Assembly (NCBI RefSeq): GCF_011800755.1
Contig: NZ_JAATJW010000007.1
Location: 1-64,000, forward strand
Source of the DNA: Listeria valentina
GTDB taxonomy: Bacteria > Bacillota > Bacilli > Lactobacillales > Listeriaceae
Reading direction: 5' to 3'
DNA: 64,000 bases
Shown piece by piece: positions 8,109 to 17,573 of the stretch (position 1 is its first letter; each line of letters opens with the position of its first letter). The notes under the pieces were generated by a model that was not told the origin of the DNA, made no database searches, and saw only the letters and a program-made list of their open reading frames with translations. A program made the translations under genes and the position numbers.

Positions 8109-8390
8109 ATGGAAAATGATAGACAAGCTGTTGTGGTTTGGTTAAATCATTTGAAGCAAGTCAGATCACTAAAACGGTTTGGCAATGTACATTATGTTTC
8201 GCGAAAACTAAAATATGCCGTACTATATTGCGATATGTGTGATATTGAAGAAGTTTCTGCGAAGCTGTCGCGCTTTAATTATGTGAAACGCGTTGAACCT
8301 TCTTTCAGGCCATTTCTGAAAACAGAATATGAGTCGAAAAAAGAGAATATGCATGATCATAGAAGTGATGATGTTCAAATCACGATTTAA
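8109..8390 (+). CDS. ylbG: YlbG, DUF2129 small protein
   Basis: The 93-aa product matches the conserved YlbG family ([27 protein letters not shown] at the N-terminus). The family is found in Bacillales next to ylbF and rsmD, and its function is unknown. The start ATG 8109 has AAAGGGG upstream at moderate spacing. A stem (AGGCAGTGCTG / CAGCGCTGCC) follows the stop without a T-run, so transcription probably continues into rsmD. Confidence 0.85.
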   Translation: MENDRQAVVVWLNHLKQVRSLKRFGNVHYVSRKLKYAVLYCDMCDIEEVSAKLSRFNYVKRVEPSFRPFLKTEYESKKENMHDHRSDDVQITI

Positions 8391-8455
8391 GATTAAGATG
8401 AGGCAGTGCTGTTTTAAACAGCGCTGCCTTCCGTTCATCTAGGAGGAGATAAATT

Positions 8456-9494
<1,039 letters not shown>

Positions 9495-9526
9495 TTGGAA
9501 TTGCAGATAAGGGGTTGTTTCTAGAA

Positions 9527-10570
9527 ATGCGTAAACAGTGGAAAAAGTTATTAGTTATTGCGATACTACTCATTGTTATTGTGGGATTTTTCATCCCGGT
9601 GCCTTATTATATTACGAAACCAGGATCAGCGGAGGAACTTGAACCGCTTGTGCGAGTTTCGGGGCATGCGAGTAAGTCGAAGGGATCACTAAGCCTTGTG
9701 ACCATCGCAATGGCAGAAGCTAATATTTATACATATGGGCTTGCCAAACTACTTCCTTATCATGAACTTGAAAAAGAAAGTGATGTTCGTTTGGATAATG
9801 AAACGAATGAAGAGTATAACGTTAGACAGATGTATATGATGAATGAATCAAAAAACAATGCGATTCAAATTGCATATAAAGCAGCTGGACAAGACGTGAA
9901 AATCAAGTATGATGGCATTTATGTAATGAGTGTATTGGATGATGTTCCGGCGGCTAAGTACCTTCATGCAGGAGACCTTGTGACTAAAATTGATGGCAAA
10001 GCATTTAAATCAAGCAATGAATTTATTTCCTACGTAAAAGGCAAGAAACCAGGGGATAAGGTCAACGTTGAATTTGTTCACAATAAAAAGAAAAAACAAG
10101 CTGATATTGAACTAACTAAAATTGATAAAAAAGGAACGACTGGGATTGGGATTACGCTTGTCGATGACGAAAAAAATGAGACATCGCCAAAAGTAGAAAT
10201 TGATTCTGAAAAAATTGGCGGTCCGTCTGCAGGCTTGATGTTCAGCTTAGAAATTTATTCGCGCTTCCAAAAAGAAGACATAACGGCTGGTAAGAAAATT
10301 GCAGGAACTGGGACGATTAGTCCAGATGGAGAAGTGGGCCGGATTGGCGGAATCGATCAGAAAGTAGTGGCTGCTGATAAAGAAGGCGCTGCGATCTTTT
10401 TTGCACCAAATGATGAACTGACGAAAGAGATGAAGAAAAACAATGCAGGAATTAAATCCAATTACCAAGAAGCTAAAGAAACGGCGAAGGAAATTGACAC
10501 TAAGATGAAAATTGTTCCTGTGAAAACTTTCCAAGATGCCGTTGATTATTTGAAAAAGCTACAAAAGTAA
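9527..10570 (+). CDS. ylbL: YlbL/SepM-type membrane PDZ Lon-like serine protease
   Basis: The 347-aa product has an N-terminal membrane anchor (about residues 6-26) and a PDZ domain (about 115-195, including VLDDVPAAKYLHAGDLVTKIDG). A Lon-type S16 protease domain follows, with catalytic Ser in GGPSAGLMF and Lys in GGIDQKVVAADKEGA. In B. subtilis YlbL cleaves the SOS division inhibitor YneA together with CtpA; in streptococci SepM processes a signalling peptide. ATG 9527 is chosen over TTG 9515 by its spacing from AAGGGG. Located two genes after rsmD, in the order seen in Listeria. Confidence 0.9.
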   Translation: MRKQWKKLLVIAILLIVIVGFFIPVPYYITKPGSAEELEPLVRVSGHASKSKGSLSLVTIAMAEANIYTYGLAKLLPYHELEKESDVRLDNETNEEYNVRQMYMMNESKNNAIQIAYKAAGQDVKIKYDGIYVMSVLDDVPAAKYLHAGDLVTKIDGKAFKSSNEFISYVKGKKPGDKVNVEFVHNKKKKQADIELTKIDKKGTTGIGITLVDDEKNETSPKVEIDSEKIGGPSAGLMFSLEIYSRFQKEDITAGKKIAGTGTISPDGEVGRIGGIDQKVVAADKEGAAIFFAPNDELTKEMKKNNAGIKSNYQEAKETAKEIDTKMKIVPVKTFQDAVDYLKKLQK

Positions 10571-10576
10571 ATGAGT

Positions 10577-10680
10577 GATGAGAAACCGCTGTAGAAATCG
10601 CGACTTAGGTTCTTAAAGGTTTGAATGAATTTCAACTTTTAAAGAAGCTTCGGAACTATTTCAGGCGGTTTCTTTTTTTG
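10577..10680 (+). terminator. Large structured terminator or folded RNA element
   Basis: AGAAACCGC near 10579 pairs with GCGGTTTCT near 10663-10671, directly followed by T7. Between them about 70 nt can form further stems: TTCTTAAAGGTTTGAA against TTTCAACTTTTAAAGAA, and AGGTTC against GAACT. It therefore ends like an intrinsic terminator but has an unusually large folded apical part. Confidence 0.6.
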
Positions 10681-10731
10681 AAAGAGGGAAAGAAAGAATA
10701 AAAGAGCTTTGCTGAGAATGGAGGGATTCAA

Positions 10732-12165
10732 TTGAAACTTAAAGTTCGAAATCAAGCCAGAATCAGCGCTTATTTTCCAGCCTATAGAAGCTCTAATGGG
10801 CTTGATGAAGGAATTCGAATGACTGAGACTTTATTTCAAAAATGGCAAGAGAGTGAAGTTAGTAAAGAACTAAATAAGCAACGAAAATGGTCACTATCTC
10901 CACTTGTTGCACGGACTCAAACAACTGGATTTAGTCGACCAGCTGCGATTGAAAAACGACCGCTTCTTGAAGTAGACTGGCAGCCGCTACTTTTTGCTGA
11001 ATTAGGAACATTGAAAGATGAAGCCAAGGAAGTCTCTGTGCTAGACTACGGAGCAGACCCTGAAGGGAAAGTAGATTCCACACGGGCATTTAAGCAAGCG
11101 ATGCGCCGGGGTGGGCGAACTGTTCATGTGCCAAAAGGGACATTTTTAATTTCTGGGCTAAAAGTTCCCTCGAATACAGCCATTATTGGGGCAGGAGAGA
11201 CAGAAACACTGCTTTTATTAAAAAAAGAAACCCCGAAAAAGCGACAAGGCGTTCGAAATCGGAATCTTTTTGCTGGAAATAAACGAATTCGGCTAGAGGG
11301 CTTTACCTTAAACTGGGATGCCTCGCGTTTTGATGAAAGTGAGCCTAGCTCTTCGGGCGGGATTAACTCGAGTGGCATCACACTTGCTCATGTTCAATTT
11401 GCGCTTGTTCGAAATGTAAAAGTTATAGATCCCGGCTTGCACGGGGTGGATGTTACAAGTGCATTCTATAGTTACAAGGGAGACGGAACAACTTCAAGAT
11501 TCCGCAGTGCCTATATCTGGATTGATCATGTTGAAGCGTCAGGGTTTGGTGATGATGGCATCACAACACATCACAGTGATTATATTTATATTTCGCATTG
11601 TTTTTTGCATGATCCAAGTGGCAGGACCCATGAAAAAGGCTTCTCGAATTCGAATGGGATCGAAGTAGATGACGGATCTAGGCATGTAGTGTTACACAAT
11701 AACGCCACCGAAAATTGTTTCGGTGGCGTGGAAATCAAGGCGCATGAGACAAGCTCTGCCGCTTTTGATACTCAAATTATTGGTCATATTTCTTCTTCGG
11801 ATAATCGTTCCTATAACTTTCGCCATATTGGTCACCATAAAGGCGAAGACGCTGAAAGTCAAACGGCAAGTGGCATTCGTGCAAGCTTTTTAATTGCAGA
11901 GACGCCCACATGGACGCCGCTTTATCGGGATAGTGAACCACGCGCGTTAGTTGTTTCAGCTTATAATAAGGTCAGCATTACGCAATTTCTCACGGTTGAT
12001 GAAAAGGATGTTCCAATACTCGCTATCCAGTACCGCGCAAGGCAAGTTGCGCTCGATAAAGTTTACTTCAAAGGAAAGGAACCGGAAGTTCGACTGGGCA
12101 AGGAAACGCGCGACATTAACGTATCAGAAATAAAGCAGTGGCCGGGCACTGAATTCAGCGTTTAA
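10732..12165 (+). CDS. Right-handed beta-helix (pectate-lyase-like) protein
   Basis: The 477-aa product starts with about 100 residues of unknown character. It then enters a pectate-lyase/polygalacturonase-like parallel beta-helix: VLDYGADPEGKVDSTRAFKQAM (about 102-123), GRTVHVPKGTFLISGLKVPS, then repeated helix coils with SDYIYISHCFLHDPSG and NGIEVDDGSRHVVLHNNAT. No signal peptide or membrane segment is visible, so it is either cytoplasmic or exported by another route. The start is TTG with GGAGGGATT upstream. Such domains occur in carbohydrate-active enzymes and phage tail spikes; the substrate is unknown. Its 3' end overlaps ylbM on the other strand by 42 bp. Confidence 0.75.
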   Translation: MKLKVRNQARISAYFPAYRSSNGLDEGIRMTETLFQKWQESEVSKELNKQRKWSLSPLVARTQTTGFSRPAAIEKRPLLEVDWQPLLFAELGTLKDEAKEVSVLDYGADPEGKVDSTRAFKQAMRRGGRTVHVPKGTFLISGLKVPSNTAIIGAGETETLLLLKKETPKKRQGVRNRNLFAGNKRIRLEGFTLNWDASRFDESEPSSSGGINSSGITLAHVQFALVRNVKVIDPGLHGVDVTSAFYSYKGDGTTSRFRSAYIWIDHVEASGFGDDGITTHHSDYIYISHCFLHDPSGRTHEKGFSNSNGIEVDDGSRHVVLHNNATENCFGGVEIKAHETSSAAFDTQIIGHISSSDNRSYNFRHIGHHKGEDAESQTASGIRASFLIAETPTWTPLYRDSEPRALVVSAYNKVSITQFLTVDEKDVPILAIQYRARQVALDKVYFKGKEPEVRLGKETRDINVSEIKQWPGTEFSV

Positions 12166-13281
12166 TTGTGCTGAATTCCCTTCTAGTAAATGGTAAAGTC
12201 TTGATGCTTGGACGTCATATTGAATGAGCTCCTGACTAACTTTTGAAGGTGTGGAAACGAGCGGAAGCGCCAGTTCTTTTTTGATAGTGGAAAGGTATGC
12301 TTGCCCTTGTTTTGTCATCCCTAGCAGGCGGAGATAATTTTCAGGTTGATCCTTTTTTTGAAATTGCAATAGAATCTGCATAGCTGTTCGGCGAATGCGC
12401 GCTGCACTGTAACGCTTTGTGACGGTCGCACGCAAGAAATTTTCTGCTGTTTCTTCCAAAGCTGCGCGTCGCAAGCGATTTTCGATGCCTTCTGTCACGC
12501 TGTTGATCGTCGTGAGAGATTCGTTTCGATCGCTTAAAAGGCGGTAGCGCAAATAAGGATAGGTGCTTGAAAAAGATAACAGCGGAGCCTGATAGTCTTC
12601 TAGCGAAGCATAAACAAAGTCAGGAACCTTCTTTTTGATGGCAGGAAGGCTATTCTCAAGTAGAAGCTTGCGGAGCGCCGTGGCACTGGCAAAATCATTT
12701 GAATTGGCCTCTGTTGAATGATAATCATTGGTTCGCTTAAGTGAATAAAGCTCAAGATCTGCTTTTTGTTTTTCGTTTGCGAGTGCGTAATGCAGACCAA
12801 GAATATTGTTGGGCTTTGTGACATCTAGCTCGTTCGTGAAGGAAGCAAGGGTTTCCGTGTAAGCTTCCCCATAACTTAATTTTTTTTCTGCCAAAGTCTG
12901 TCTTAACTTTTCTTCAAATAGGGAACTAGATGCTAGTTTAGCGGTGGTGCGAAATTGTGCGGCATCCCCGTTTTCGCTTCCAAAAAAAAGTGCATCCGTT
13001 TTTAAATCTTTAAGCAATTGAATGGCTGCTGATGCAAAGATATCTGCTTGCTGGACAGCAAACCGAACGGGCAATTCGAAAACAAGATCACAGCCAGCCT
13101 CAAGCGCCCATTTTGTGCGCAATTCTTTTGAGACAATGGCTGGTTCACCTCTTTGGACAAAAGAGCCGCTCATGATGGCAATCACGATATCTGCTTTCGT
13201 TTGCTTTCTTGCTTCTTGTAAGTGATATAAATGTCCATTATGAAGCGGGTTATATTCAACAATAATTCCTGTAGCACGCAA
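12124..13281 (-). CDS. tmcAL: tRNA(Met) cytidine acetate ligase (TmcAL, YlbM)
   Basis: TmcAL acetylates the wobble cytidine of elongator tRNA-Met using acetate and ATP. The 385-aa product shows the nucleotidyltransferase-like start ATGIIVEYNPLHNGHLYHL, SGSFVQRGEPAIVSK and GCDLVFELPVRF, the typical YlbM motifs. It begins at TTG 13279-13281 with GAGGTG upstream. It is convergent to and overlaps the beta-helix gene, and divergent from yceD. The usual family length is about 390-415 aa, so the C-terminus may be slightly short. Confidence 0.92.
   Translation of the reverse strand: MRATGIIVEYNPLHNGHLYHLQEARKQTKADIVIAIMSGSFVQRGEPAIVSKELRTKWALEAGCDLVFELPVRFAVQQADIFASAAIQLLKDLKTDALFFGSENGDAAQFRTTAKLASSSLFEEKLRQTLAEKKLSYGEAYTETLASFTNELDVTKPNNILGLHYALANEKQKADLELYSLKRTNDYHSTEANSNDFASATALRKLLLENSLPAIKKKVPDFVYASLEDYQAPLLSFSSTYPYLRYRLLSDRNESLTTINSVTEGIENRLRRAALEETAENFLRATVTKRYSAARIRRTAMQILLQFQKKDQPENYLRLLGMTKQGQAYLSTIKKELALPLVSTPSKVSQELIQYDVQASRLYHLLEGNSAQLNAEFSARPLLYF
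12151..12178. repeat. Inverted repeat across the beta-helix/ylbM convergent junction
   Basis: GAATTCAGC (12151-12159) and GCTGAATTC (12170-12178) are perfect 9-bp inverted arms around a 10-nt loop holding the beta-helix stop codon. There is no T-run on either side, so it is not a standard terminator, but it could pause or protect transcript ends. Confidence 0.6.
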
Positions 13282-13360
13282 ATTTTCTCACCTCGTTTAC
13301 TTTTTTGCTTCCCTAAGCATATCATCTTGCGGAAATCCTGCCAAGAAACCGGAAAAAACA

Positions 13361-13389
13361 TTGACAAAACCCTTTGAAAAAGCTATAAT
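13361..13389 (+). promoter_or_regulatory. Consensus sigma-A promoter of yceD-rpmF
   Basis: TTGACA (13361-13366), a 17-bp spacer and TATAAT (13384-13389) match the consensus exactly. The start codon lies about 27 bp downstream. This is the strongest-looking promoter in the window and fits a ribosomal-protein operon. Confidence 0.9.
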
Positions 13390-13415
13390 AGCTTTTGTTG
13401 CGCTTGGAGTGATGA

Positions 13416-13955
13416 ATGATGAAATGGTCATTAAGTCAATTAAAAAAATACCGTAACGAACCTTTTAAAATCAATGAACAAATTGATTTAGCTGAATACT
13501 TGAAAGCAAATAATCAAGATGTGCGAGGGGCTTCTCCTGTAACGGTTCAAGGCGAACTCGAAATGCAGGGAAACGATGTAGTCGCAAACTTAAACATTAG
13601 CGGATCGCTTGTGCTTCCGTGTGCAAGAACGCTTGTGGATGTTGTTTGGGCATACGATATTCATTCGATTGAAACCTTCGTCCCGTCGAAAGAAGATCTT
13701 CAAGATGAATCTTTCCATTTAATGGAAAAAGATACGGTGGATTTGACACCTGTCGTTGAAGAACTTTTACTGGTTGAAATTCCCATGCAAGTGTTTAGTG
13801 ATGAAGTACCAGGAAGTGAAGAACTTCCAAAAGGGCAAGATTGGGAGCTCCAAACAGAAGATGAATTTCTTCATGAAGAAGCTCTTAAAAAGCCAAAAGT
13901 GGATCCTCGTCTTGCGGGACTGGCCGATTTTTTTGATGAAAAAAAAGACGATTAG
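13416..13955 (+). CDS. yceD: YceD, DUF177 protein linked to 23S rRNA/L32
   Basis: The 179-aa product belongs to the DUF177/YceD family, which is found next to rpmF in most bacteria and needed for normal 23S rRNA accumulation in E. coli and plants. Recognisable features are VTVQGELEMQGNDVVANLNISGSLVLPCARTL and the acidic C-terminal region ending KKPKVDPRLAGLADFF. The DPRLAGL motif is characteristic of this family in Firmicutes. TTGGAG precedes ATG 13416. It is cotranscribed with rpmF. Confidence 0.9.
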   Translation: MMKWSLSQLKKYRNEPFKINEQIDLAEYLKANNQDVRGASPVTVQGELEMQGNDVVANLNISGSLVLPCARTLVDVVWAYDIHSIETFVPSKEDLQDESFHLMEKDTVDLTPVVEELLLVEIPMQVFSDEVPGSEELPKGQDWELQTEDEFLHEEALKKPKVDPRLAGLADFFDEKKDD

Positions 13956-14024
13956 TACCGATCAAGCTGGAATAAATTTTAAGGAAATCCTTAAAACTCA
14001 AATTCGCTAAGGAGGTGTATAGAA

Positions 14025-14198
14025 ATGGCAGTACCTGCTAGAAGAACTTCAAAGACTAAAAAACGTAAACGTCGCACACATTTCAAATTACAAGTTCCAG
14101 GCATGAATGAATGCTCGAACTGTGGAGAAATGAAACTTTCTCACCGCGTATGTCCTGAATGTGGACATTATGATGGTAAAGAAGTAGTGAACGGCTAA
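14025..14198 (+). CDS. rpmF: Ribosomal protein bL32
   Basis: The 57-aa product begins [19 protein letters not shown] and carries two CxxC pairs (ECSNCGE at 29-35 and VCPECGH at 42-48), so this is the zinc-binding form of bL32, a structural protein of the 50S subunit. A strong AAGGAGGTG lies 8 bp upstream. It follows yceD and is followed by a strong terminator. The length matches the family. Confidence 0.97.
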   Translation: MAVPARRTSKTKKRKRRTHFKLQVPGMNECSNCGEMKLSHRVCPECGHYDGKEVVNG

Positions 14199-14242
14199 TT
14201 AAACCGTTTATAAACAAGTGATACGTACACTTGTAAATTCAT

Positions 14243-14287
14243 AAAAGCACGACAAGATACCATGGATCTTGTCGTGCTTTTATTTTT
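14243..14287 (+). terminator. Strong intrinsic terminator after rpmF
   Basis: AAAGCACGACAAGAT and ATCTTGTCGTGCTTT form a stem of about 15 bp with a 6-nt loop and a T-rich tail. Confidence 0.92.
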
Positions 14288-14346
14288 GGACATTTTCGCT
14301 TAAAATAGTAAGAGATAGGAACGGGAAGCAAGTCAGGAGGCAGAGT

Positions 14347-15237
14347 ATGAAACCAAAAATAGGCATTATCGGTGGTGGCGCGATTGGTCTTTATTTCGCA
14401 GCGCAACTTAGCGTATATGCGGATGTTACTATTTTTGTTCGCCGTGCTGAACAACAAGTCAAGCTAAATACGGAAGGAATCAAGTTTGGTACAAAGATCT
14501 TTTCAGTGAAAAGTGCGCTGATTCAGGAGCAGGATTTGAGAGAACAAGATTTGCTTTTAGTGACCGTGAAAAGCTATCAACTAGCTGAACTGACTTCACA
14601 ATTAGAAACATTTCCAAAAGAAACACCACTTGCTTTTTTGACAAACGGAATCGGGCATCTCAAGTGGCTTGAGGAATTATCTGCTAAAACGATTTTGCTT
14701 GGTATCACAAGCCATGGCGTGGTGCGTACCGGGGATCGTGAAATTGAATCGAGCGGAAAGGGAGAGACGAAACTCGGAATTTGGCGAGGGAAACTTGATG
14801 AGCAACTAAAAAACCAATTCACTCAATTTCGAGATTTTTCCATTCAATTTTCGGAGGATATCTTCAAAGCGATTTACCGCAAACTATTAATCAATACAGC
14901 TGTTAATCCGCTTACGGCGCTTTTAAATGTGCCGAATGGATCGCTTCTTACAAACAAGGAATTTAATAACTTTCTGCGTGAAGTGGTTCAAGAAGCAAAT
15001 CAAGTGCTACATGTAGAAGACGGGTTAGATATAGTGGAAGAAATTTGCCGAAATACAGCATCCAACTGGTCATCGATGGCGATGGATGTATTACATAAAA
15101 GACAAACGGAAATTGATGCGATTGTTTTACCGGTTCTTGAAATGCTCGCTCGCGAAGGGCTTTCTGCCGAAAAGCTTGCAACGCTTTATCAACTCATTAA
15201 AGGAAAGGAGCGCGAAAATGCTAAATTGGACGACTGA
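14347..15237 (+). CDS. panE: 2-dehydropantoate 2-reductase
   Basis: PanE reduces 2-dehydropantoate to pantoate with NADPH in pantothenate/CoA synthesis. The 296-aa product shows the Rossmann start KIGIIGGGAIGLYFAAQLS, LLVTVKSYQ, FLTNGIGHL and the C-domain signature KLLINTAVNPLTALLNVPNG (about 180-199). CAGGAGG places the start at ATG 14347; the longer frame from 14269 overlaps the rpmF terminator. The substrate could be another 2-oxo acid, as the ketopantoate reductase family includes paralogues. Overlaps the next gene by 20 bp. Confidence 0.85.
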   Translation: MKPKIGIIGGGAIGLYFAAQLSVYADVTIFVRRAEQQVKLNTEGIKFGTKIFSVKSALIQEQDLREQDLLLVTVKSYQLAELTSQLETFPKETPLAFLTNGIGHLKWLEELSAKTILLGITSHGVVRTGDREIESSGKGETKLGIWRGKLDEQLKNQFTQFRDFSIQFSEDIFKAIYRKLLINTAVNPLTALLNVPNGSLLTNKEFNNFLREVVQEANQVLHVEDGLDIVEEICRNTASNWSSMAMDVLHKRQTEIDAIVLPVLEMLAREGLSAEKLATLYQLIKGKERENAKLDD

Positions 15238-15598
15238 AATTTCAGCTTGGTTGATTGTTTGCCCAGTTTTTTTGTTTTTCTTTCTTTATTGGGGGTTAAA
15301 GTGGGGGCTGAAAAGTCAACCTCGCGCGCTTAGGTGGAGTGCTGACTTAACGACACTTTTTTTCATTCTAGCGGATCACTTCTGGATGGTACAGCTATTC
15401 GGGCGCTCATTCTTGCTGTATATTCTGCTTGTGCTATTCATACTCGGTATTGGGATCGTTATTCTTTTTGCGCTTCGAGATGGGGAACTTCGTCTTGAAC
15501 GCGTTTTTCGGACGTACTGGCGCCTGTGTTTTTTCATTTTTGCTGTCCTTTATCTCTTTCTTTACTTCACAGGACTCGTTCTTGCGATCAGCTACTAA
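15218..15598 (+). CDS. Small four-helix membrane protein (DUF3397-like)
   Basis: The 126-aa product is almost entirely hydrophobic with about four membrane helices (LIVCPVFLFFFLYWGL, TTLFFILADHFWMV, LYILLVLFILGIGIVILFAL, LCFFIFAVLYLFLYFTGLVL) and an amphipathic RDGELRLERVFRTYWR between helices 3 and 4. It resembles the DUF3397 family that sits just upstream of mraZ in Listeria and Bacillus relatives. GGAAAGGAG precedes ATG 15218, inside the 3' end of panE, so the two are translationally coupled. Function unknown. Confidence 0.8.
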   Translation: MLNWTTEISAWLIVCPVFLFFFLYWGLKWGLKSQPRALRWSADLTTLFFILADHFWMVQLFGRSFLLYILLVLFILGIGIVILFALRDGELRLERVFRTYWRLCFFIFAVLYLFLYFTGLVLAISY

Positions 15599-15705
15599 TA
15601 AATGAAAAAATCTTTTTTGGGCAGGAAGTGGGGGATTTTGTTTTTTTGCCCCATTTCCCCCCACCGCATTTCAAATTCTCATAAGCCGCTTTATACCAAT
15701 GCTTT

Positions 15706-15742
15706 AAATCTCTTTCTCTTTGCGAGAAAGAGATTTTTTTTT
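15706..15742 (+). terminator. Intrinsic terminator upstream of mraZ
   Basis: AAATCTCTTTCTC pairs with GAGAAAGAGATTT across a 5-nt loop, followed by more T. It separates the panE unit from the division cluster. Confidence 0.88.
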
Positions 15743-15761
15743 GAAATTTTTAGGTTTAGGG

Positions 15762-15810
15762 TGGAGTAAAGTGGGGAGATGTGGTAAAGTGGTAAATAAG
15801 AAAGTGGGGG
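15762..15810 (+). promoter_or_regulatory. GTGG repeat array, probable MraZ operator
   Basis: TGG occurs at 15762, 15772 and 15782, exactly 10 bp apart, and again at 15790 and 15805. Three copies of AAAGTGG begin at 15768, 15786 and 15801. In E. coli MraZ binds TGGGN repeats spaced at 10 bp before its own gene, and Mollicute MraZ binds AAAGTG-type repeats. The last copy is also the mraZ ribosome binding region, so bound MraZ would block the operon start. Confidence 0.65.
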
Positions 15811-15817
15811 AAGTCTA

Positions 15818-16249
15818 ATGTTCATGGGCGAATATCAACATAACATTGATATAAAGGGCCGTTTGATCGTGCCAGCAAAATTCCGTGAGCTATTAGGCGA
15901 ACAATTTGTGATCACTCGCGGACTGGATAAGTGTTTGTTTGCTTATCCGCATTCGGAGTGGAGTAAATTGGAAGAAAAACTTCAATCGCTTCCGCTGACT
16001 AAAAAAGATGCCCGTTCATTTACACGGTTCTTCTTTTCTGGAGCTTCTGAATGCGAACTTGATAAGCAGGGGCGGATTAATATTCCACAAACTCTGTTAA
16101 GTTATGCTGATCTTGAAAAGAAATCTGTGATTATCGGAGTTTCCAATCGTGTGGAAATTTGGAGCAAACCGGAATGGGAGGCTGCTTTTGAAGAAGCCGA
16201 AGAATCCTTTGCGGACATTGCTGAAAATATGATTGGATTCGATATTTAA
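15818..16249 (+). CDS. mraZ: MraZ, transcriptional regulator of the division/cell-wall cluster
   Basis: MraZ is an AbrB-fold DNA-binding protein that represses its own dcw operon in several bacteria. The 143-aa product begins [21 protein letters not shown] and repeats the motif in [16 protein letters not shown] (about residues 73-88), the two halves of the family fold with their DxKGR and DxQGR signatures. The length is standard. It is the first gene of the cluster and is preceded by a GTGG repeat array that fits autoregulation. Confidence 0.95.
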   Translation: MFMGEYQHNIDIKGRLIVPAKFRELLGEQFVITRGLDKCLFAYPHSEWSKLEEKLQSLPLTKKDARSFTRFFFSGASECELDKQGRINIPQTLLSYADLEKKSVIIGVSNRVEIWSKPEWEAAFEEAEESFADIAENMIGFDI

Positions 16250-16260
16250 GGAGGGCTAAG

Positions 16261-17190
16261 ATGTTTCAACATGAAACGGTTTTGCTGCATGAGACGGTAG
16301 ACCGATTAGAAATTAAAAAAGATGGCATTTATGTGGATGCAACGCTTGGCGGTGCTGGGCATACATCTTATCTGCTAAGTCAACTTGGCGATGAAGGGCG
16401 CGTTTACGCGTTTGACCAGGATGATGTGGCCATTCAAAATGCTAAGAAAAACTTAAGCGATTCACGTCTTACTCTTATTAAAGCGAATTTTCGCGAACTC
16501 AAACTTGAGCTTCTTGCAAAGGGAGTAAACGAGGTAGACGGGATTTTATATGATCTTGGCGTGTCTTCGCCGCAACTTGATGAGCGCGAGCGTGGGTTTA
16601 GCTATCACAATGACGCCGCACTCGACATGCGAATGGACCAGTCGCAAGAGCTTTCGGCAAAAACGGTTGTGAATGAGTGGAGCTATGAGCAACTAGTTCG
16701 AATCTTTTTTCGTTACGGTGAAGAAAAATTTTCGAAGCAAGTGGCGCGTGAGATTGAAAGGCGACGAGAAACAGCTCCGATTGAAACAACTGGTGAGCTT
16801 GTGGATATTATTAAAACGGCCATTCCAGCACCAGCAAGACGAAAAGGTGGACATCCTGCAAAACGGATTTTCCAAGCGATTCGGATTGCTGTGAATGATG
16901 AATTATCGGCAGTTGAAGATTCACTGGCGGATGCACTGACGATGCTTCGGAAAAATGGAAGAATCAGCGTGATCACTTTTCATTCGTTAGAAGATCGGAT
17001 CGTGAAACAAATCTTTCAAGAAGCTGCTAAAGGACCAGAAGTCCCAAGAGGATTGCCGGTTTTGCCAGATGAATATCAACCGAATTTTAAACTAGTTACA
17101 AGGAAACCCATTCTACCAAGTGTGGAAGAGGTTGAACATAATAATCGGGCACGTTCGGCAAAATTACGTGTCATTGAAAAAATCAAATGA
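16261..17190 (+). CDS. rsmH: 16S rRNA (cytosine-1402-N4)-methyltransferase
   Basis: RsmH (MraW) methylates N4 of C1402 in the ribosomal P site. The 309-aa product shows [13 protein letters not shown] at the start, the SAM site [16 protein letters not shown] (about residues 24-39), the [18 protein letters not shown] motif (about 98-115), and [13 protein letters not shown] (about 238-250). It starts 11 bp after mraZ with AAGGAGG upstream. Second gene of the dcw cluster, as in Bacillus. Confidence 0.96.
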   Translation: MFQHETVLLHETVDRLEIKKDGIYVDATLGGAGHTSYLLSQLGDEGRVYAFDQDDVAIQNAKKNLSDSRLTLIKANFRELKLELLAKGVNEVDGILYDLGVSSPQLDERERGFSYHNDAALDMRMDQSQELSAKTVVNEWSYEQLVRIFFRYGEEKFSKQVAREIERRRETAPIETTGELVDIIKTAIPAPARRKGGHPAKRIFQAIRIAVNDELSAVEDSLADALTMLRKNGRISVITFHSLEDRIVKQIFQEAAKGPEVPRGLPVLPDEYQPNFKLVTRKPILPSVEEVEHNNRARSAKLRVIEKIK

Positions 17191-17207
17191 TGTAGGAGAT
17201 GGTGTCT

Positions 17208-17573
17208 GTGAGTAATGTAGCCTACAAATCCAATTTGGAACCAAAGCGTATACATACGGAACAAACAGAAGAACAAACACAAAAACTTATTAAACGCAAA
17301 CGAGTCACAACAGGTGAAAAAATAATCGTCGCGATTGCTATCGTAGTGGTAGCCGTTATCGCTTTTCAAATTATTCGGGTACAAGCAAGTATCTACGATG
17401 TCAATCAAAGCGTTGAAACAACGGAGTCTAAGTTGTCCGATCAAGAAAAAAATAATGCAGACTTAAAAGTGCAAGTTAACGACTTGGGTCGCTATGAACG
17501 TATTTTGCAAAAAGCGAAAGAAAAAGGCTTGAAGCTCGATGGCGATAACGTGAAAGTAGTAGACGGCAAATGA
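17208..17573 (+). CDS. ftsL: Cell division protein FtsL
   Basis: FtsL is a small bitopic protein that forms a subcomplex with DivIB and DivIC and activates septal peptidoglycan synthesis. The roughly 121-aa product has a basic cytoplasmic part (KLIKRKRVTTGEK), one membrane span (IIVAIAIVVVAVIAFQII, about 38-55), and an extracellular coiled coil (VNQSVETTESKLSDQEKNNADLKVQV). TAGGAG is best spaced for GTG 17208; ATG 17199 overlaps the ribosome binding site. The stop overlaps the pbpB start (ATGA). Confidence 0.9.
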   Translation: MSNVAYKSNLEPKRIHTEQTEEQTQKLIKRKRVTTGEKIIVAIAIVVVAVIAFQIIRVQASIYDVNQSVETTESKLSDQEKNNADLKVQVNDLGRYERILQKAKEKGLKLDGDNVKVVDGK

